Part shown: positions 23,825 to 38,031 of the stretch, piece by piece
Position numbering within the stretch: position 1 is the first letter of the stretch
How the letters are laid out: each line of letters starts with the position of its first letter
Source of the DNA: Fimbriimonadales bacterium
GTDB taxonomy: Bacteria; Armatimonadota; Fimbriimonadia; Fimbriimonadales; GBS-DC
Assembly (NCBI GenBank): GCA_025998675.1
Contig: AP024673.1
Coordinates: forward strand, 2,922,562-2,986,561
DNA: 64,000 bases
Direction of reading: 5' to 3'
Notes under the pieces: model-generated
What the model saw: only the letters and a program-made list of their open reading frames with translations
Told to the model about the DNA's origin: nothing
The model's database searches: none
Translations under genes and position numbers: made by a program

Positions 23825-25216
23825 ATGGAACCGAAGCTGGTCTCCGTGAAGCACGCTTACGAGCAACCGGTGGGGAGCCTGTTGAAGGTGCGCGGCTGGG
23901 TGCGCTCCCGACGCGATTCGAAAGGCGTCTCGTTCATCGAACTCAACGACGGCTCCCGCTTCAAGAGCCTGCAAATCGTGGCGGAGGCGGGCGCAATTCC
24001 CGAAGAGACGCTCCGCCAGATTACAACAGGGGCGTGCATCGAGGCAGTCGGCGTGCTGACCGAATCGCCTGCGCCCAAGCAGCCCGTGGAGCTGAAACTG
24101 CAGTCGCTGCATCTGTACGGCGGCGCCGACCCCGAAACCTACCCGATGCAGAAAAAGGGGCACTCGTTCGAGTACCTGCGCGAGATTGCCCACCTGCGCG
24201 TGCGGGGCAACACCTTCGGCGCGGTGTTCCGCGTGCGCAACGCGCTCGCCCACGCCATTCACCAGTTCTTTCAGGAGCGCGACTTCCTCTATGTGCATAG
24301 CCCCATCATCACCACCTCCGACTGCGAGGGCGCGGGCGCGATGTTCCGCGTCACGACGCTGGATCTGGAACACCTCCCGCGCACGCCCGACGGCAGGGTG
24401 GACTTCACGCAGGACTTTTTCGGCAAGCCCGCCTACCTGACCGTGAGCGGGCAGCTGGAAGCCGAGATTTTCGCGCTCGCGTTCGGCAAGGTCTACACCT
24501 TCGGACCGACCTTCCGCGCCGAAAACAGCAACACGCCGCGCCATCTCGCCGAATTCTGGATGATCGAACCCGAAATGGCGTTCTACGACCTCCACGACAA
24601 CGCCGACCTCGCGGAAGAGTTCCTGAAATACATCATCGGCTATGTGCTGAACCACTGCGGCGAGGATCTGGAGTTTTTCCATGAGCGCATCGACAACACC
24701 GTGCTGGAGACGCTGCAGCATGTCGCCGAGTCGCCCTTTGAGCGGATTACCTACACGGAGGCGATTCGCATTCTGCAGGGCGCGTCGCGCGACTGGGAGT
24801 TCCCGCCCGTGTGGGGCAGCGACCTGCAGACCGAGCATGAGCGCTACCTGACGGAGGAGCATTTCAAAAAGCCCGTTATCGTGATGGACTACCCGCGCGA
24901 GATTAAGGCGTTCTATATGCGCCTGAACGACGACGAGCGCACCGTGCGGGCGATGGATGTTCTCGTGCCGCGCGTGGGCGAGATTATCGGCGGCAGCCAG
25001 CGCGAGGAACGCTACGAGGTGCTGCTGCAGCGCATCCGCGAGATGGGGCTGAACGAGCAGGACTACTGGTGGTATCTCGACCTGCGTCGCTACGGCAGCG
25101 CGCCCCATTCGGGCTTCGGGCTGGGCTTCGAGCGGATGCTGATGTACCTCACGGGCATGAAAAACATTCGGGATGTAATCCCCTTCCCGCGCACGCCGGG
25201 AAACGCGGAGTTTTAG
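23825..25216 (+). CDS. asnS: Asparaginyl-tRNA synthetase
   Basis: Class IIb synthetase charging tRNA-Asn; 463 residues. N-terminal OB-fold anticodon-binding domain (about 1-105, [23 protein letters not shown]), then the catalytic domain with [18 protein letters not shown], motif 2 [19 protein letters not shown] and motif 3 [15 protein letters not shown]. The residues AENS favour Asn over Asp specificity. Start ATG 23825 (MEPKLVSVK); the ORF extends upstream in frame but without homology, and a -10 box lies 7 nt before this ATG. No Shine-Dalgarno, which fits a leaderless mRNA. Confidence 0.95.
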   Translation: MEPKLVSVKHAYEQPVGSLLKVRGWVRSRRDSKGVSFIELNDGSRFKSLQIVAEAGAIPEETLRQITTGACIEAVGVLTESPAPKQPVELKLQSLHLYGGADPETYPMQKKGHSFEYLREIAHLRVRGNTFGAVFRVRNALAHAIHQFFQERDFLYVHSPIITTSDCEGAGAMFRVTTLDLEHLPRTPDGRVDFTQDFFGKPAYLTVSGQLEAEIFALAFGKVYTFGPTFRAENSNTPRHLAEFWMIEPEMAFYDLHDNADLAEEFLKYIIGYVLNHCGEDLEFFHERIDNTVLETLQHVAESPFERITYTEAIRILQGASRDWEFPPVWGSDLQTEHERYLTEEHFKKPVIVMDYPREIKAFYMRLNDDERTVRAMDVLVPRVGEIIGGSQREERYEVLLQRIREMGLNEQDYWWYLDLRRYGSAPHSGFGLGFERMLMYLTGMKNIRDVIPFPRTPGNAEF

Positions 25217-25253
25217 GAGGCGTCTAACCGAATAGGCGACGCAAGCAAGAGCC

Positions 25254-25847
25254 ATGAGGAATCGCACGATACGATGGACGACGGGACTGCTGGGCGTGTT
25301 GTTCGCGCTGAGCCTGCTGGCGTGTTCAGGCGGCGGGGGCGGCGGTGGGACGACCACCTTCTCCCTCGCCGTGACGGGCAATCCAACAGGCGCGCGCGTG
25401 TACCTCAACGGGCAGCTGGTGGAAAATCCGCAGCGAATCACGCTGCTTCCGGGCACACACCGCATCCGCGTGGAGACCACCCTCAGCAACGGGCAGGTGG
25501 TCGCCCAGGAGTTCACGGTGGTGGCGGGGTCGGTCGGCTCGATTCAGTACGACCTCAGCCGCTATCAGATTGAAACGAACCCCGCAACCATCGAAGTGTG
25601 GGCGGGCGAGCAGATTCAAGTTGCCGCGACCCTGCGCGATTTGCAAACGAACGGTATCGTAAGCGCGGATTTCATCTTCTCGGTGCGCGACCCGAATCTG
25701 GCGACTGCGCAGAAACTCAGCACGAACGCCGTGCGCATCACGGGCGTCCGTCAGGGCGCGACGCGGCTGGTCATTACCGACGGGGGCACGGGAGTCACTT
25801 TCGAAGTGCCCATCTCGGTGCTGGACTTCCCGCCGCCGCCTAACTAA
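25254..25847 (+). CDS. Lipoprotein with PEGA-like domain
   Basis: 197 residues. Signal peptide with lipobox LLAC (Cys24 would be lipidated), then a run of glycines. A PEGA-type repeat follows (PTGARVYLNGQLVENPQRIT and LLPGTHRIRV), a beta-rich surface module. The remainder (IETNPATIEVWAGEQIQVAAT to the end) looks like a bacterial Ig-like (Big) domain, ending PPPPN. Probably anchored in a membrane with an extracytoplasmic face; partner unknown. 37 nt after asnS and possibly co-transcribed. Confidence 0.8.
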   Translation: MRNRTIRWTTGLLGVLFALSLLACSGGGGGGGTTTFSLAVTGNPTGARVYLNGQLVENPQRITLLPGTHRIRVETTLSNGQVVAQEFTVVAGSVGSIQYDLSRYQIETNPATIEVWAGEQIQVAATLRDLQTNGIVSADFIFSVRDPNLATAQKLSTNAVRITGVRQGATRLVITDGGTGVTFEVPISVLDFPPPPN

Positions 25848-25888
25848 AAGCGAGCAACACCTTGCTAAGTGCTGTTACAGAAAGTTTC

Positions 25889-26019
25889 CGCTGCCCTACT
25901 GTCCACGCAGGCGCGTAATTTGGGAGTGCTGAAGCGGGAGCTTCAGCATGCGCGGAAGCTCCGCTTCCGCACTCCATAAAAAATGGCGAATCGCACACAT
26001 GCCGCGTTTCTAACGCAAA
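25889..26019 (-). repeat. Three-way-junction repeat element, copy 3 (inverted)
   Basis: Same element in opposite orientation. Hairpins at 25928-25947 (GCTGAAGC-GGGA-GCTTCAGC) and 25952-25970 (GCGGAAGC-TCC-GCTTCCGC) lie inside the outer stem GGAGT/ACTCC (25923-25927, 25971-25975). The flank on the right, read inverted, is TTTGCGTTAGAAACGCGGC, nearly identical to copy 2. A small hairpin ACGC-GCCT-GCGT replaces CGCACCGGTGCG of copy 2. The ~300-bp gap from 25848 holds this element and the rpoB promoter only. Confidence 0.75.
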
Positions 26020-26083
26020 GACACTTATTGCGGACGGGCTTCTACGCAGCCGGTTCCGCGCGTGATTGTTCGTGCGAACCCCC

Positions 26084-26114
26084 TTGACAACCCCTCCTGC
26101 CTGTAGGGTATACT
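26084..26114 (+). promoter_or_regulatory. rpoBC promoter
   Basis: TTGACA (26084-26089) and TATACT (26109-26114) with a 19-bp spacer; the -10 is preceded by GGG. The start codon of rpoB is 39 nt downstream, with GGAGG 7 nt before it. The ribosomal protein genes that commonly precede rpoB (rplJL) are absent. Confidence 0.7.
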
Positions 26115-26152
26115 TTTAGACTGGGCAAATTTGCGCCTGTGGAGGGTATTGT

Positions 26153-30202
<4,050 letters not shown>

Positions 30203-30214
30203 GGTGAAGATTCT

Positions 30215-33200
30215 ATGGCGGACATCTCGCGTATCAAGGCGCTCAAAATCGGTCTTGCCTCGCCCGACGATATTCGGGCGTGGTCGTTCGGCGAAGTCAA
30301 AAAGCCCGAAACGATTAACTATCGCACCTTCAAGCCCGAACGCGACGGGCTGTTCTGCGAGCGCATTTTCGGTCCCACGCGCGACTGGGAATGCTCTTGC
30401 GGACGCTATAAGCGCGTCAAAAACAAGGGCATCCGCTGCGAGCGGTGCGGCGTGGAGGTTACGCGCGCCCGCGTGCGCCGCGAACGCATGGGACACATCG
30501 AACTCGCCGCGCCCGTGTGCCACCTGTGGTACCTCAAGGGGCAGCCGCCCAGCCCGCTCGGACTGCTGCTCGACATCTCCCCACGCCAGCTCGAAAAGGT
30601 CATCTACTTCACCAACTACATGGTCATCGACATCGACCGCGTGGGCATCGAACAGAACCTCGGCGACCTGAACCGCATGGTGGAAGAAGCCAAGCGCACC
30701 TTCGAAGAGGAGATCGAGCGCGTGTTCATGGAGCTGGACGCCCGCCTGGAGCGCGAGCTGGAGGAGGGGCGCGACACACTCACCGAACAACAGATTGCCG
30801 AGCGCGTGCGCATGTTCGAGAGCCGCAAAGACAGCGAACGCCGCGAACGCGCCCGCCTGCTCGAAGAGATGGAGAAAGCCATCGAGCGGCTCGCCAAACT
30901 CCAGCAATACGAACTGCTGGACGAAAGCAGCTGGCAGGCGATTGAACAGCTCCTGCTCACGGGCGCGCGCAAACTGCAGCGCGACCTGCGCCCGCTGGTG
31001 CGCGTCGGGCAGGGTGCAGAAGCCATCCGCGAACTGCTCAAAAACATCGACCTCGAAAAGCTCGACCGCGAACTGCGCGAGGAAATCAGCAAGACGCAGG
31101 GCACGCGCCGCGCACGCGCCATCAAGCGGCTCGAAATCGTCGAAGCGTTCAAAAACAGCAAGACGCGCCCCGAATGGATGATTCTCGACGCCGTGCCCGT
31201 GCTGCCGCCCGAACTGCGCCCGATGGTGCAGCTCGACGGCGGACGATTCGCGACCTCCGACCTCAACGACCTCTATCGGCGCATCGTCAACCGCAACAAC
31301 CGCCTGCGCAAGATTATGGAAATCCGCGCGCCCAAGAGCATTCTCAACTCCGAGAAGCGGCTCCTGCAGGAGGCGGTGGACGCCCTGATCGACAACACCA
31401 AGCGCTCCAAGCCCGTCACAGGCTCTGGCGGACGCCCGCTCAAGTCGCTCTCCGATATGCTCAAGGGCAAGGAGGGACGCTTCCGCAAGAACCTGCTCGG
31501 CAAGCGCGTGGACTATTCGGGACGCTCGGTGATTGTGGTCGGACCGACGCTACAACTGCACCAGTGCGGGCTGCCCAAAGAGATGGCGCTGGAGCTGTTC
31601 AAGCCGTTTGTGATGCAGCGGCTCATCCGCGACCAGCTCGCCAACAATGTCAAAAACGCCAAAAACGCCATCGACCGCCAGCTGCCCGAAGTGTGGAAGG
31701 CGCTGGAGTCGGTGATTAAGGAGCATCCCGTGCTGCTGAACCGCGCGCCGACGCTCCACCGACTGGGCATTCAGGCGTTCGAGCCGATTCTGGTGGAGGG
31801 CAAGGCGATTCAGCTGCACCCGCTGGTGTGCCATGCCTACAACGCGGACTTCGACGGCGACCAGATGGCGGTGCATGTGCCGCTGTCGTACCCCGCGCAG
31901 GCGGAGGCGCGCACGCTGATGCTCTCCACGCACAACCTGTTCAAGCCTGCGGACGGCTCGCCCGTGGTCTCGCCCCTGCAGGACATTGTGCTGGGCGCGT
32001 ACTACCTGACGATGAACGACCCGCAGCACCAGCAGGAGGCGCGCCACTACTTCGCCAACCCCGAAGAGGCGCGGCTGGCGTTCGAACGCGGCGACGCGCG
32101 CCTGCACGAACCCATCCATGTGCGACTCGTGCGCCCCAACGCGCAGGAGCCAGAGCTGACGCAGACCACCATCGGACGCCTGATCTTCCAGGAAATCATG
32201 CCCGACGAGCTGCGCTACGACCCCGAATGGCTGAACAAGGTCTACAACAAGAAGATGCTCTCGGCGGTCATTCGCGCGGTGTACCAGACCTGCGGGCACG
32301 CGCGCACGGTGCGCTTCCTGGACGACCTCAAGGCGCTCGGCTTCGAGTGGGGCTTGCGCGGCGGCGTCACCTTCGCGCTGACCGATATGGCGGTTCCCGC
32401 GCAGCGCGACGCCATCCTGCAAAAAGCCGCCGAGGAAGCGCGCCTCATCGACGAACTGTACGATCGCGGCGAGCTGACCCAGGATGAGAAACGCCAGCGC
32501 AAAATCGAACTCTGGCAGCGCGTGTACGACGAGGTCTCCCGCGTGATGCTGCAGGAGCTGCGCGACGACAACCCGCTGTTTATCATCACCGATTCGGGCG
32601 CGCGCGGCTCCACCAAGCAGCTGGCGCAGCTGGTCGGCATGCGCGGGCTGATGATGGGCGGCTTCGACTTCCGCTCCGGCGGCGAGCGACTCGTGGAGGA
32701 GCTGCCCGTGCAGCACAACTTCCAGGAGGGTCTGACCACGCTGGAATACTTCGTCTCGGGCTACGGCGCGCGGCGCGGACTGGCAAGCACTGCGCTGCTG
32801 ACCGCCAACGCGGGCTACCTCACGCGCCGCATGTGCGATGTCGCGCAGGATGTGGTCGTCCGCGAACCCGACTGTAACACGCCCGAAGGGATTGTCGTCA
32901 GCCGTATCGAGCGCGAGGGCGACCTCATCGAGACGCTGTTCCAGCGCATCCGCGGGCGCACCGCGCGACGCGACCTGCGCCACCCCATCACGGGCGAGAT
33001 CCTCGTCGCCGAGAACGAGATTATCCCCGAATCGGTTGCGACCGAACTCGACGCGCTGGCGCAGGCGACCGAACGCTTCACGCAAACCCTGCGCGAGCTG
33101 GCAGGCAAGGAGGAAGGCGAGCTCTACACGCCCACCGACGACCAGCCCCTGCGCGACCCCATCACGGGCGAATCGCTGCTGGAGCCGTATGATATGCTCG

Positions 33201-34822
33201 AGGCGCAAACGCTGGAGCGACTGCACGCCCGACGCAACGAGCTGCGCGACCTGTGGCAGCAGGCAGGCTACGAGTGGGTGGAACACGACCGCGTGGGCGT
33301 GCCCATCCGCTCGCCGCTGACCTGTAATACGCGGCAGGGCGTGTGCGCGAAGTGCTACGGACAGGACATGGGCACGCTGCGCCCCGTGGAGCTGGGCACG
33401 GCGGTCGGTATCATCGCCGCCGAATCGATTGGCGAGCCGGGCACGCAGCTGACCATGCGCGTGTTCCACACGGGCGGCGTCGCGGGTGCAGGACAGCAAA
33501 TCGCGGGCTTCAAAATCGGCGGCGCGCGCGCCCTCTCCGCGACCGAACTGGAAGAGCGCGGCGCCACCCAGGAAGCCATCGACCTCAGCAAGGACCAGAA
33601 AAATGTGCTGCTCAAGGTCGCCTCGAACCTGCTGAACAAGCCCGTGCCGCTGCTTGCGGGAGACGAGTTCAGCGAAGGCGAAGAGAAGCTCGAAAAGCGC
33701 ACGCGCGACTCGCTGCGCCGACTCGCCAAACTGCAGGAGCCGCCCAACACGGGCATCAACCGCGTGGAGGAGCTGTTCGAGGCGCGCAAGCCCAAGGGTG
33801 AAGCCATCACCGTCGACTATCAGGGCGAGGTGGTGGACATCGTCCGCTCCATCGGACGCTGGGTGGTCATCAAAGCGACTCTGCCCGTCGGCGAGATGCT
33901 CGTGGGCAAGATGAGTCTGGAGACCATCGAAGACCCCAGCACGGGCGCGGTGCTGCTGGAAGCGATGGACGAGATTCGCCTCGCCCATGTCAACCGCCTG
34001 ATGGAGGCGGGCGTTGCGCAGGTCACGGTGCTGGACGCCGTGCTGGTGCCGCCGCTGGGCTCGCTGGAGGTGGTCAGGGGCGATACCGTGCTGGCAGGCG
34101 ACCGCCTCACGCCCGGACCGCTGAACCCGCACGAACTGCTGCGCCTGCGCGGCGTGCGCGGCGTGCAGGAGTACCTCATTCAGGAGATTCAGGCGGTCTA
34201 CAAGGCGCAGGGCGTCGACATCGACGACAAGCACCTGGAGGTCATCATCCGCCAGATGCTGCGCAAGCGGCGCGTGATCGACCCCGGCGACACCTACTTC
34301 CTGCCCGGACAGATGGTGGATCGCTTCGTGTTCGAGGACACCAACCGCAAGATTCTCGCCGAGGGTGGGCGGCCTGCCACCGCCGAGTGGGTGCTGCTGG
34401 GCGTCTCCGAATCGGCGCAGCAGACCGAGTCGTTCCTGTCGGCGGCGTCGTTCCAGCGCACGGTCAAGGCGCTCACTGAGGCGGCGGTGCGCGGCAAGGT
34501 CGACGAACTGGTCGGCTTGAAGGAGAATGTGATTATCGGGCGGCTGATTCCTGCCGGTACGGGCTATGTGAAGCCGCGCTTCGAGCCGAAGTTCGAATGG
34601 GGCGCACGCGCCGAAGAGGCGGCGGCAGTCGTCGAAACGCGCGAGCCGACGCTGGGCACGCTCTTCGAAGAGGAGCTGGCGGAGGCAAGCGCCCCGCCTG
34701 CCGAGGAGACGCTGAGTCTTGCCGAAGTGGAGCCAGACGCGCAGGAGACCACTGCCGAAGCGCCAGAGGCGGACGGCGCAGCCAAACCGAAGCGCGCCCG
34801 CAAAAAGCAGAGCGAGGAGTAG
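30215..34822 (+). CDS. rpoC: DNA-directed RNA polymerase subunit beta-prime
   Basis: 1535 residues. N-terminal zinc finger [11 protein letters not shown] to CERCGVEV, lid/rudder/clamp regions, and catalytic Mg motif NADFDGDQM with Asp545, Asp547 and Asp549. A helical, charged insertion (about residues 150-270, rich in Glu/Arg/Leu) sits in the clamp region. The second zinc site is [28 protein letters not shown]-type trigger region appears as [18 protein letters not shown]. The C-terminal ~80 residues form an acidic, Ala/Glu-rich tail ending [12 protein letters not shown]. Operon with rpoB; RBS GAGG upstream of ATG 30215. Confidence 0.98.
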   Translation: MADISRIKALKIGLASPDDIRAWSFGEVKKPETINYRTFKPERDGLFCERIFGPTRDWECSCGRYKRVKNKGIRCERCGVEVTRARVRRERMGHIELAAPVCHLWYLKGQPPSPLGLLLDISPRQLEKVIYFTNYMVIDIDRVGIEQNLGDLNRMVEEAKRTFEEEIERVFMELDARLERELEEGRDTLTEQQIAERVRMFESRKDSERRERARLLEEMEKAIERLAKLQQYELLDESSWQAIEQLLLTGARKLQRDLRPLVRVGQGAEAIRELLKNIDLEKLDRELREEISKTQGTRRARAIKRLEIVEAFKNSKTRPEWMILDAVPVLPPELRPMVQLDGGRFATSDLNDLYRRIVNRNNRLRKIMEIRAPKSILNSEKRLLQEAVDALIDNTKRSKPVTGSGGRPLKSLSDMLKGKEGRFRKNLLGKRVDYSGRSVIVVGPTLQLHQCGLPKEMALELFKPFVMQRLIRDQLANNVKNAKNAIDRQLPEVWKALESVIKEHPVLLNRAPTLHRLGIQAFEPILVEGKAIQLHPLVCHAYNADFDGDQMAVHVPLSYPAQAEARTLMLSTHNLFKPADGSPVVSPLQDIVLGAYYLTMNDPQHQQEARHYFANPEEARLAFERGDARLHEPIHVRLVRPNAQEPELTQTTIGRLIFQEIMPDELRYDPEWLNKVYNKKMLSAVIRAVYQTCGHARTVRFLDDLKALGFEWGLRGGVTFALTDMAVPAQRDAILQKAAEEARLIDELYDRGELTQDEKRQRKIELWQRVYDEVSRVMLQELRDDNPLFIITDSGARGSTKQLAQLVGMRGLMMGGFDFRSGGERLVEELPVQHNFQEGLTTLEYFVSGYGARRGLASTALLTANAGYLTRRMCDVAQDVVVREPDCNTPEGIVVSRIEREGDLIETLFQRIRGRTARRDLRHPITGEILVAENEIIPESVATELDALAQATERFTQTLRELAGKEEGELYTPTDDQPLRDPITGESLLEPYDMLEAQTLERLHARRNELRDLWQQAGYEWVEHDRVGVPIRSPLTCNTRQGVCAKCYGQDMGTLRPVELGTAVGIIAAESIGEPGTQLTMRVFHTGGVAGAGQQIAGFKIGGARALSATELEERGATQEAIDLSKDQKNVLLKVASNLLNKPVPLLAGDEFSEGEEKLEKRTRDSLRRLAKLQEPPNTGINRVEELFEARKPKGEAITVDYQGEVVDIVRSIGRWVVIKATLPVGEMLVGKMSLETIEDPSTGAVLLEAMDEIRLAHVNRLMEAGVAQVTVLDAVLVPPLGSLEVVRGDTVLAGDRLTPGPLNPHELLRLRGVRGVQEYLIQEIQAVYKAQGVDIDDKHLEVIIRQMLRKRRVIDPGDTYFLPGQMVDRFVFEDTNRKILAEGGRPATAEWVLLGVSESAQQTESFLSAASFQRTVKALTEAAVRGKVDELVGLKENVIIGRLIPAGTGYVKPRFEPKFEWGARAEEAAAVVETREPTLGTLFEEELAEASAPPAEETLSLAEVEPDAQETTAEAPEADGAAKPKRARKKQSEE

Positions 34823-34838
34823 CCCTCACCCCCTGTAT

Positions 34839-34868
34839 CCCCCTCTCCCAACCCGTTGGGAGAGGGGG
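34839..34868 (+). terminator. Hairpin after rpoC
   Basis: 13-bp perfect stem CCCCCTCTCCCAA (34839-34851) and TTGGGAGAGGGGG (34856-34868) with 4-nt loop, 16 nt after the rpoC stop. There is no T-run. A near-identical CCCCTCTCCC hairpin occurs at about 59091-59116. The rest of the gap up to 35117 contains a small hairpin GCAGAGG-TGCG-CCTCTGC at 34996-35013 and no gene that I can support. Confidence 0.6.
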
Positions 34869-35117
34869 ATGGCGCGTTGTTTGACGCCAAGTGCCTTTGC
34901 GCTAAGACGGCAACAGAAGCGCCGCTCCCAGCTGCCGCCTGCGGGAACGGGCGGGGGGCATGGGAGCAGTCGAAATTGTACGGATTTAGCCGTTGGGCAG
35001 AGGTGCGCCTCTGCATACGCTGACCAAACACACCTATCCTCAAGGAACCTGCAGGAGGGGAGCAGACAATCGAGGCGAAACCGTTTGGATTTACGAAAGT
35101 AGGTTCGCTGACTGGGA

Positions 35118-35921
35118 TCACAGCCGCCTCAAATAGCGCAGCGATTCTCGCGCCATCGTTTCAGGGTCGGGATAGTAATCGAACGGCTCCAGCGACGCCC
35201 AGCCAGTGTAGCCGACCGCACGGAGCGTATCCAGTATCGGCGCAAAATCGGTCGCCCCGTAGCCCGGCGCGCGCAGGTTCGAATCGTTGAGATGCACATG
35301 CGCAAGGTAGGGCGCGTGCTGGCGAATGAGCGCGGGCACATCGTCGGTCTCGGCGAGCGCGCTTTTGACATCGAGCATCGTGCGCAGGTTCGGATGGTTC
35401 GCCTGCTGCACGAAAGCGACCGCCTCGCCCAGCCGCTGGACGACATTCGTTTCGGGCAGCGGCTCCAGCAGCAGCATGACGCCTTCCTGGGCGCACACAT
35501 GCAGGGCGGGCTGGAGCGTCTCCAGCCAGAGCTGCGCCGCAGCGTCGGGCGTGAGGGGCGGGAGGGCGTCGCGCTGGCGGGGCGAGCCAAACACCATCAC
35601 CCCTCCGCCCACCGCCGCGCAGAAACGCGCCAGCTCGACCAGATAGTCGGCGGTCGCCGCGCGCACTTCAGGGTCGGGATGCGTCGCGTGCAAGCCCGCG
35701 GGCGACCAGAGCAGCATATGCAGCCCCGCTATCTGGAGTCCGTGCTGATGGGCAATCTGGCGGATTTCGGCGCGGGCATGCGAGTCCAACAACTCCACCC
35801 GCTCCGCGAAGGTGAACGGCGCGAGTTCAACGCCGGCGTAGCCCGCATCCGCGAGGAGCGCACATGCGTCTGACCACCGCATGTGCCGAAGCGCCTCGTT
35901 GCACAGAGCGTACCGAATCAA
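35118..35921 (-). CDS. Sugar phosphate isomerase/epimerase (AP-endonuclease-2-like TIM barrel)
   Basis: 267-residue xylose-isomerase-like TIM barrel. Metal-site type motifs: GYAGVELAPF, LQIAGLHMLLW, LLLEPLPETN (Glu), TMLDVKSALAE (Asp), AHVHLNDSN (His) and GWASLEPFDYYPDPE (Glu). Probably isomerises or epimerises a sugar or inositol derivative; substrate unknown, but such genes often work with Gfo/Idh/MocA dehydrogenases, two of which are in this window. TTG start at 35921; its AGGAG overlaps the stop of the gene upstream (35926), suggesting coupling. Confidence 0.87.
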   Translation of the reverse strand: MIRYALCNEALRHMRWSDACALLADAGYAGVELAPFTFAERVELLDSHARAEIRQIAHQHGLQIAGLHMLLWSPAGLHATHPDPEVRAATADYLVELARFCAAVGGGVMVFGSPRQRDALPPLTPDAAAQLWLETLQPALHVCAQEGVMLLLEPLPETNVVQRLGEAVAFVQQANHPNLRTMLDVKSALAETDDVPALIRQHAPYLAHVHLNDSNLRAPGYGATDFAPILDTLRAVGYTGWASLEPFDYYPDPETMARESLRYLRRL

Positions 35922-35925
35922 CGCC

Positions 35926-36285
35926 TCACTCCTCGTCTGCGTCCAGCGGCGCGCGCTCCACCCCGTACTTGAGCATCAGCTTTTCGAAGTCGCGCGGACT
36001 CATCAGCTTGATGTGAATGTCGGGGCGCAGGGCGCGCAGCAGCGCAATCTTTCGACGCTTGCGCCGATTCAGATTCGCGCGACGCACGGTCAACTCCACA
36101 TAGAGGTTGTAGTCGGGCAGGTAAAAGTCAGGGGTGAAGCACTCTTTGGGGTTGCCGTCTGCGTCGGTGCGCAGCACGAAAGTGTGAGGCTCATACTCCC
36201 AGCGAATGCGGTAATAATCCAGCAGGCGCGCGAACGCCTCTTCGCTGGGATGCACAAACGAGACCGTCGCCTTGCGACTTCGCAC
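35926..36285 (-). CDS. Small conserved protein with PD-(D/E)XK nuclease-like core
   Basis: 119 residues. The stretch HPSEEAFARLLDYY, then TPDFYLPDYNLYVELTVRR and KRRKIALLRALRPDIHIKLM, resembles the Asp-X(n)-Glu-X-Thr core of restriction-endonuclease-like folds (Asp of PDFYLP, Glu of VELTV). Homologues I recall sit near hpt-type genes in other phyla; the function is unknown. GTG start at 36285. A minus-strand TATAAT (36309-36314) lies upstream. It forms a tight pair with the sugar isomerase downstream. Confidence 0.65.
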   Translation of the reverse strand: MRSRKATVSFVHPSEEAFARLLDYYRIRWEYEPHTFVLRTDADGNPKECFTPDFYLPDYNLYVELTVRRANLNRRKRRKIALLRALRPDIHIKLMSPRDFEKLMLKYGVERAPLDADEE

Positions 36286-36359
36286 TCTGGTTTATGCCTC
36301 CACCCTCTATTATACACGATGGGCGTTAAAATCGTGTTATCTGATGGGCAAACAGGAGG

Positions 36360-37298
36360 CTAATCGGGCGAGAAAGGCGTATTTTCCCGTAGTTTCCACA
36401 GGATTCCGTAGCGCAGCCCGCGCGTGCTGATTTGCGCCTCCTCGCGGCGCAGGGCGAACAGGACGCGCTCTAAGATGAGCGCGCCGACATGCAGCAGGGG
36501 CGCGCGGTCAGGCTCAATCCCGGGCAGGGCGCGTCGCTCAGCGTCCGTCAGGCGCAGCAGGCGTTCCAGCAGCGCGGCGGGCGTCTCGTCGCCGAACCAG
36601 ACGCCGTGAACCTGTGCCGGATCGAACGCGGTCAGCCCCAGCGCGAGCATCGCCAGATTCACGCCTGTACCGCCGATGGCGACCACGCGCTCTGGCTGCG
36701 GGAGCGTGCGCAGGGGTTCGAACGCCTCATCGAGGGCGCGCGTCGCCGCCAGCACCTCGCGCGGGTGAGGCGGATCGCTCGGCAGATACTGCTCGCGCAC
36801 GCGCCTCGCGCCGACGGGGAAGCTATGCCACGCCTCCATACGCGCGCTCTGCCCCAGCGCGACCTCCACGCTCCCACCGCCGATGTCCACCACCGCCAGT
36901 CGCGCCTCGCCCACACCGAGCGACTCGTCCCGCGCAGCCGAAAGATAGCTCAGCGACGCCTCCTCCTGCGCCGACAGCACGCGAATCACGGCGCTGGGGG
37001 GCAACCGTTCGCGCAGGGGCTGCAGAATCGCCTCCGGGTTGCTCGCCTCGCGCACGACGGCGGTCGCCGCCGCAATCACATGCTCCACCCCATGCGTGCG
37101 GCACACGGCGAGGTACTCGTCCACCGCCTGCAGGGTGTGCTGGACGGCTTCGGGGCGCAGGAGCCGCGCCGCGCCGAACCCCTCGCCCAGTCGGGTGATA
37201 CGCGCCTGGTCGGTCAGCACGCGCCAGCCCTCCGGGTCCCGCTCCGCAACGAGCAACAGCACCGAGTTGGAGCCGATGTCTAACACGCCAACGCGCAT
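36360..37298 (-). CDS. Exopolyphosphatase / pppGpp phosphatase family protein (Ppx/GppA)
   Basis: 312-residue member of the ASKHA fold family that removes phosphate from polyphosphate or pppGpp. Phosphate-1 loop GVLDIGSNSVLLLVAE at the N-terminus, AAATAVVREASNPEA, catalytic-Glu region VLSAQEEASLSYL and phosphate-2 loop VVDIGGGSVEVALG, then VAIGGTGVNLAML. It has only the short N-terminal two-domain form, lacking the extra HD-like C-terminal domain of E. coli Ppx. Start ATG 37298 with GGAGG 7 nt upstream; the start overlaps the mgtC stop (TAATG). Stress or phosphate role is inferred. Confidence 0.9.
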   Translation of the reverse strand: MRVGVLDIGSNSVLLLVAERDPEGWRVLTDQARITRLGEGFGAARLLRPEAVQHTLQAVDEYLAVCRTHGVEHVIAAATAVVREASNPEAILQPLRERLPPSAVIRVLSAQEEASLSYLSAARDESLGVGEARLAVVDIGGGSVEVALGQSARMEAWHSFPVGARRVREQYLPSDPPHPREVLAATRALDEAFEPLRTLPQPERVVAIGGTGVNLAMLALGLTAFDPAQVHGVWFGDETPAALLERLLRLTDAERRALPGIEPDRAPLLHVGALILERVLFALRREEAQISTRGLRYGILWKLRENTPFSPD

Positions 37299-37972
37299 TA
37301 TCCAACCTCCCAGTGCGCCGCGCGCACTTCGTGAAGCGCCAGCAAATCCTGCAGAATCGATTCGCGTGTCGCATGGTCACGCAGGAGAACCTCCAGCGCG
37401 TAGACGCGGGTGTGCGGCTGGTCGGGGAACTCCTGACGGAACGAAAGCAGCTCCGCGTGATGATGGGACAGCACGGCAAACACGCTATCCAGTTTCGCGC
37501 GCGCCTCCAGCGTGACCCACAACAACGGAGGACGGTTCTGGTGCTGAATGCGCTCTTCAGGAATGCGCAGTAAGGTCAGCACGCCATAGACGAACAGCGT
37601 GCCCATCAGCGCAATCAGGTAATACTGGGGCGCGCCCATCCCGACTGTCATGCCGATGGCGACCACTGCCCACAGGCTTGCAGCGGTAGTGAGACCGCGC
37701 ACCACGCTCCCCTGCCGCAAAATGGTGCCTGCACCGATGAAACCGACGCCGCTGACAATCTGCGCCGCGATGCGTCCAGGATCGCCCTGCGGACTGAACG
37801 CGCGGGAGAGAATCATCATCAGCGTCGCACCCAGACAGAGCAACACATGCGTGCGGATACCTGCCGGGCGTCCCCGCACTTCGCGCTCCCAGCCGATCAA
37901 CGCGCTCAGCCCGACCGCAATCAGGAGCTGCACGGCGACCTGCCCAACCTCTTCCCACGAAACTGCCTGCAT
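37298..37972 (-). CDS. MgtC/SapB family membrane protein
   Basis: 224 residues. About four to five hydrophobic segments with the family signature LSALIGWEREVRGRPAG, IRTHVLLCLGATLMMI, VSGVGFIGAGTIL and LTTAASLWAVVAIGM. A cytoplasmic C-terminal ACT-like domain (about 145-224) follows. Known of the family: linked to survival at low Mg2+ and to inhibition of ATP synthase in Salmonella; not a confirmed transporter. Upstream of and overlapping ppx, so they are likely co-expressed. Divergent from the M16 protease gene. Confidence 0.9.
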   Translation of the reverse strand: MQAVSWEEVGQVAVQLLIAVGLSALIGWEREVRGRPAGIRTHVLLCLGATLMMILSRAFSPQGDPGRIAAQIVSGVGFIGAGTILRQGSVVRGLTTAASLWAVVAIGMTVGMGAPQYYLIALMGTLFVYGVLTLLRIPEERIQHQNRPPLLWVTLEARAKLDSVFAVLSHHHAELLSFRQEFPDQPHTRVYALEVLLRDHATRESILQDLLALHEVRAAHWEVG

Positions 37973-38012
37973 CGCGGCAAGTGTACCTGAATCCCTGTCC
38001 CGTGCGCGCCTG

Positions 38013-38022
38013 CAGGTATACT
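38013..38022 (+). promoter_or_regulatory. -10 box of a putative leaderless promoter for the M16 protease
   Basis: GCAGGTATAC-T ends at 38022 (TATACT 38017-38022), 9 nt before ATG 38032, with CTCTCCCCG between and no Shine-Dalgarno. Same spacing as at 44580-44585. Confidence 0.5.
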
Positions 38023-38031
38023 CTCTCCCCG

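Noticed and set aside
34880-35117. Riboswitch or tRNA in the gap after rpoC
   Set aside because: Only a small hairpin and GC-rich stretches; no tRNA cloverleaf with a T-loop GTTCRA and no known riboswitch core were seen.
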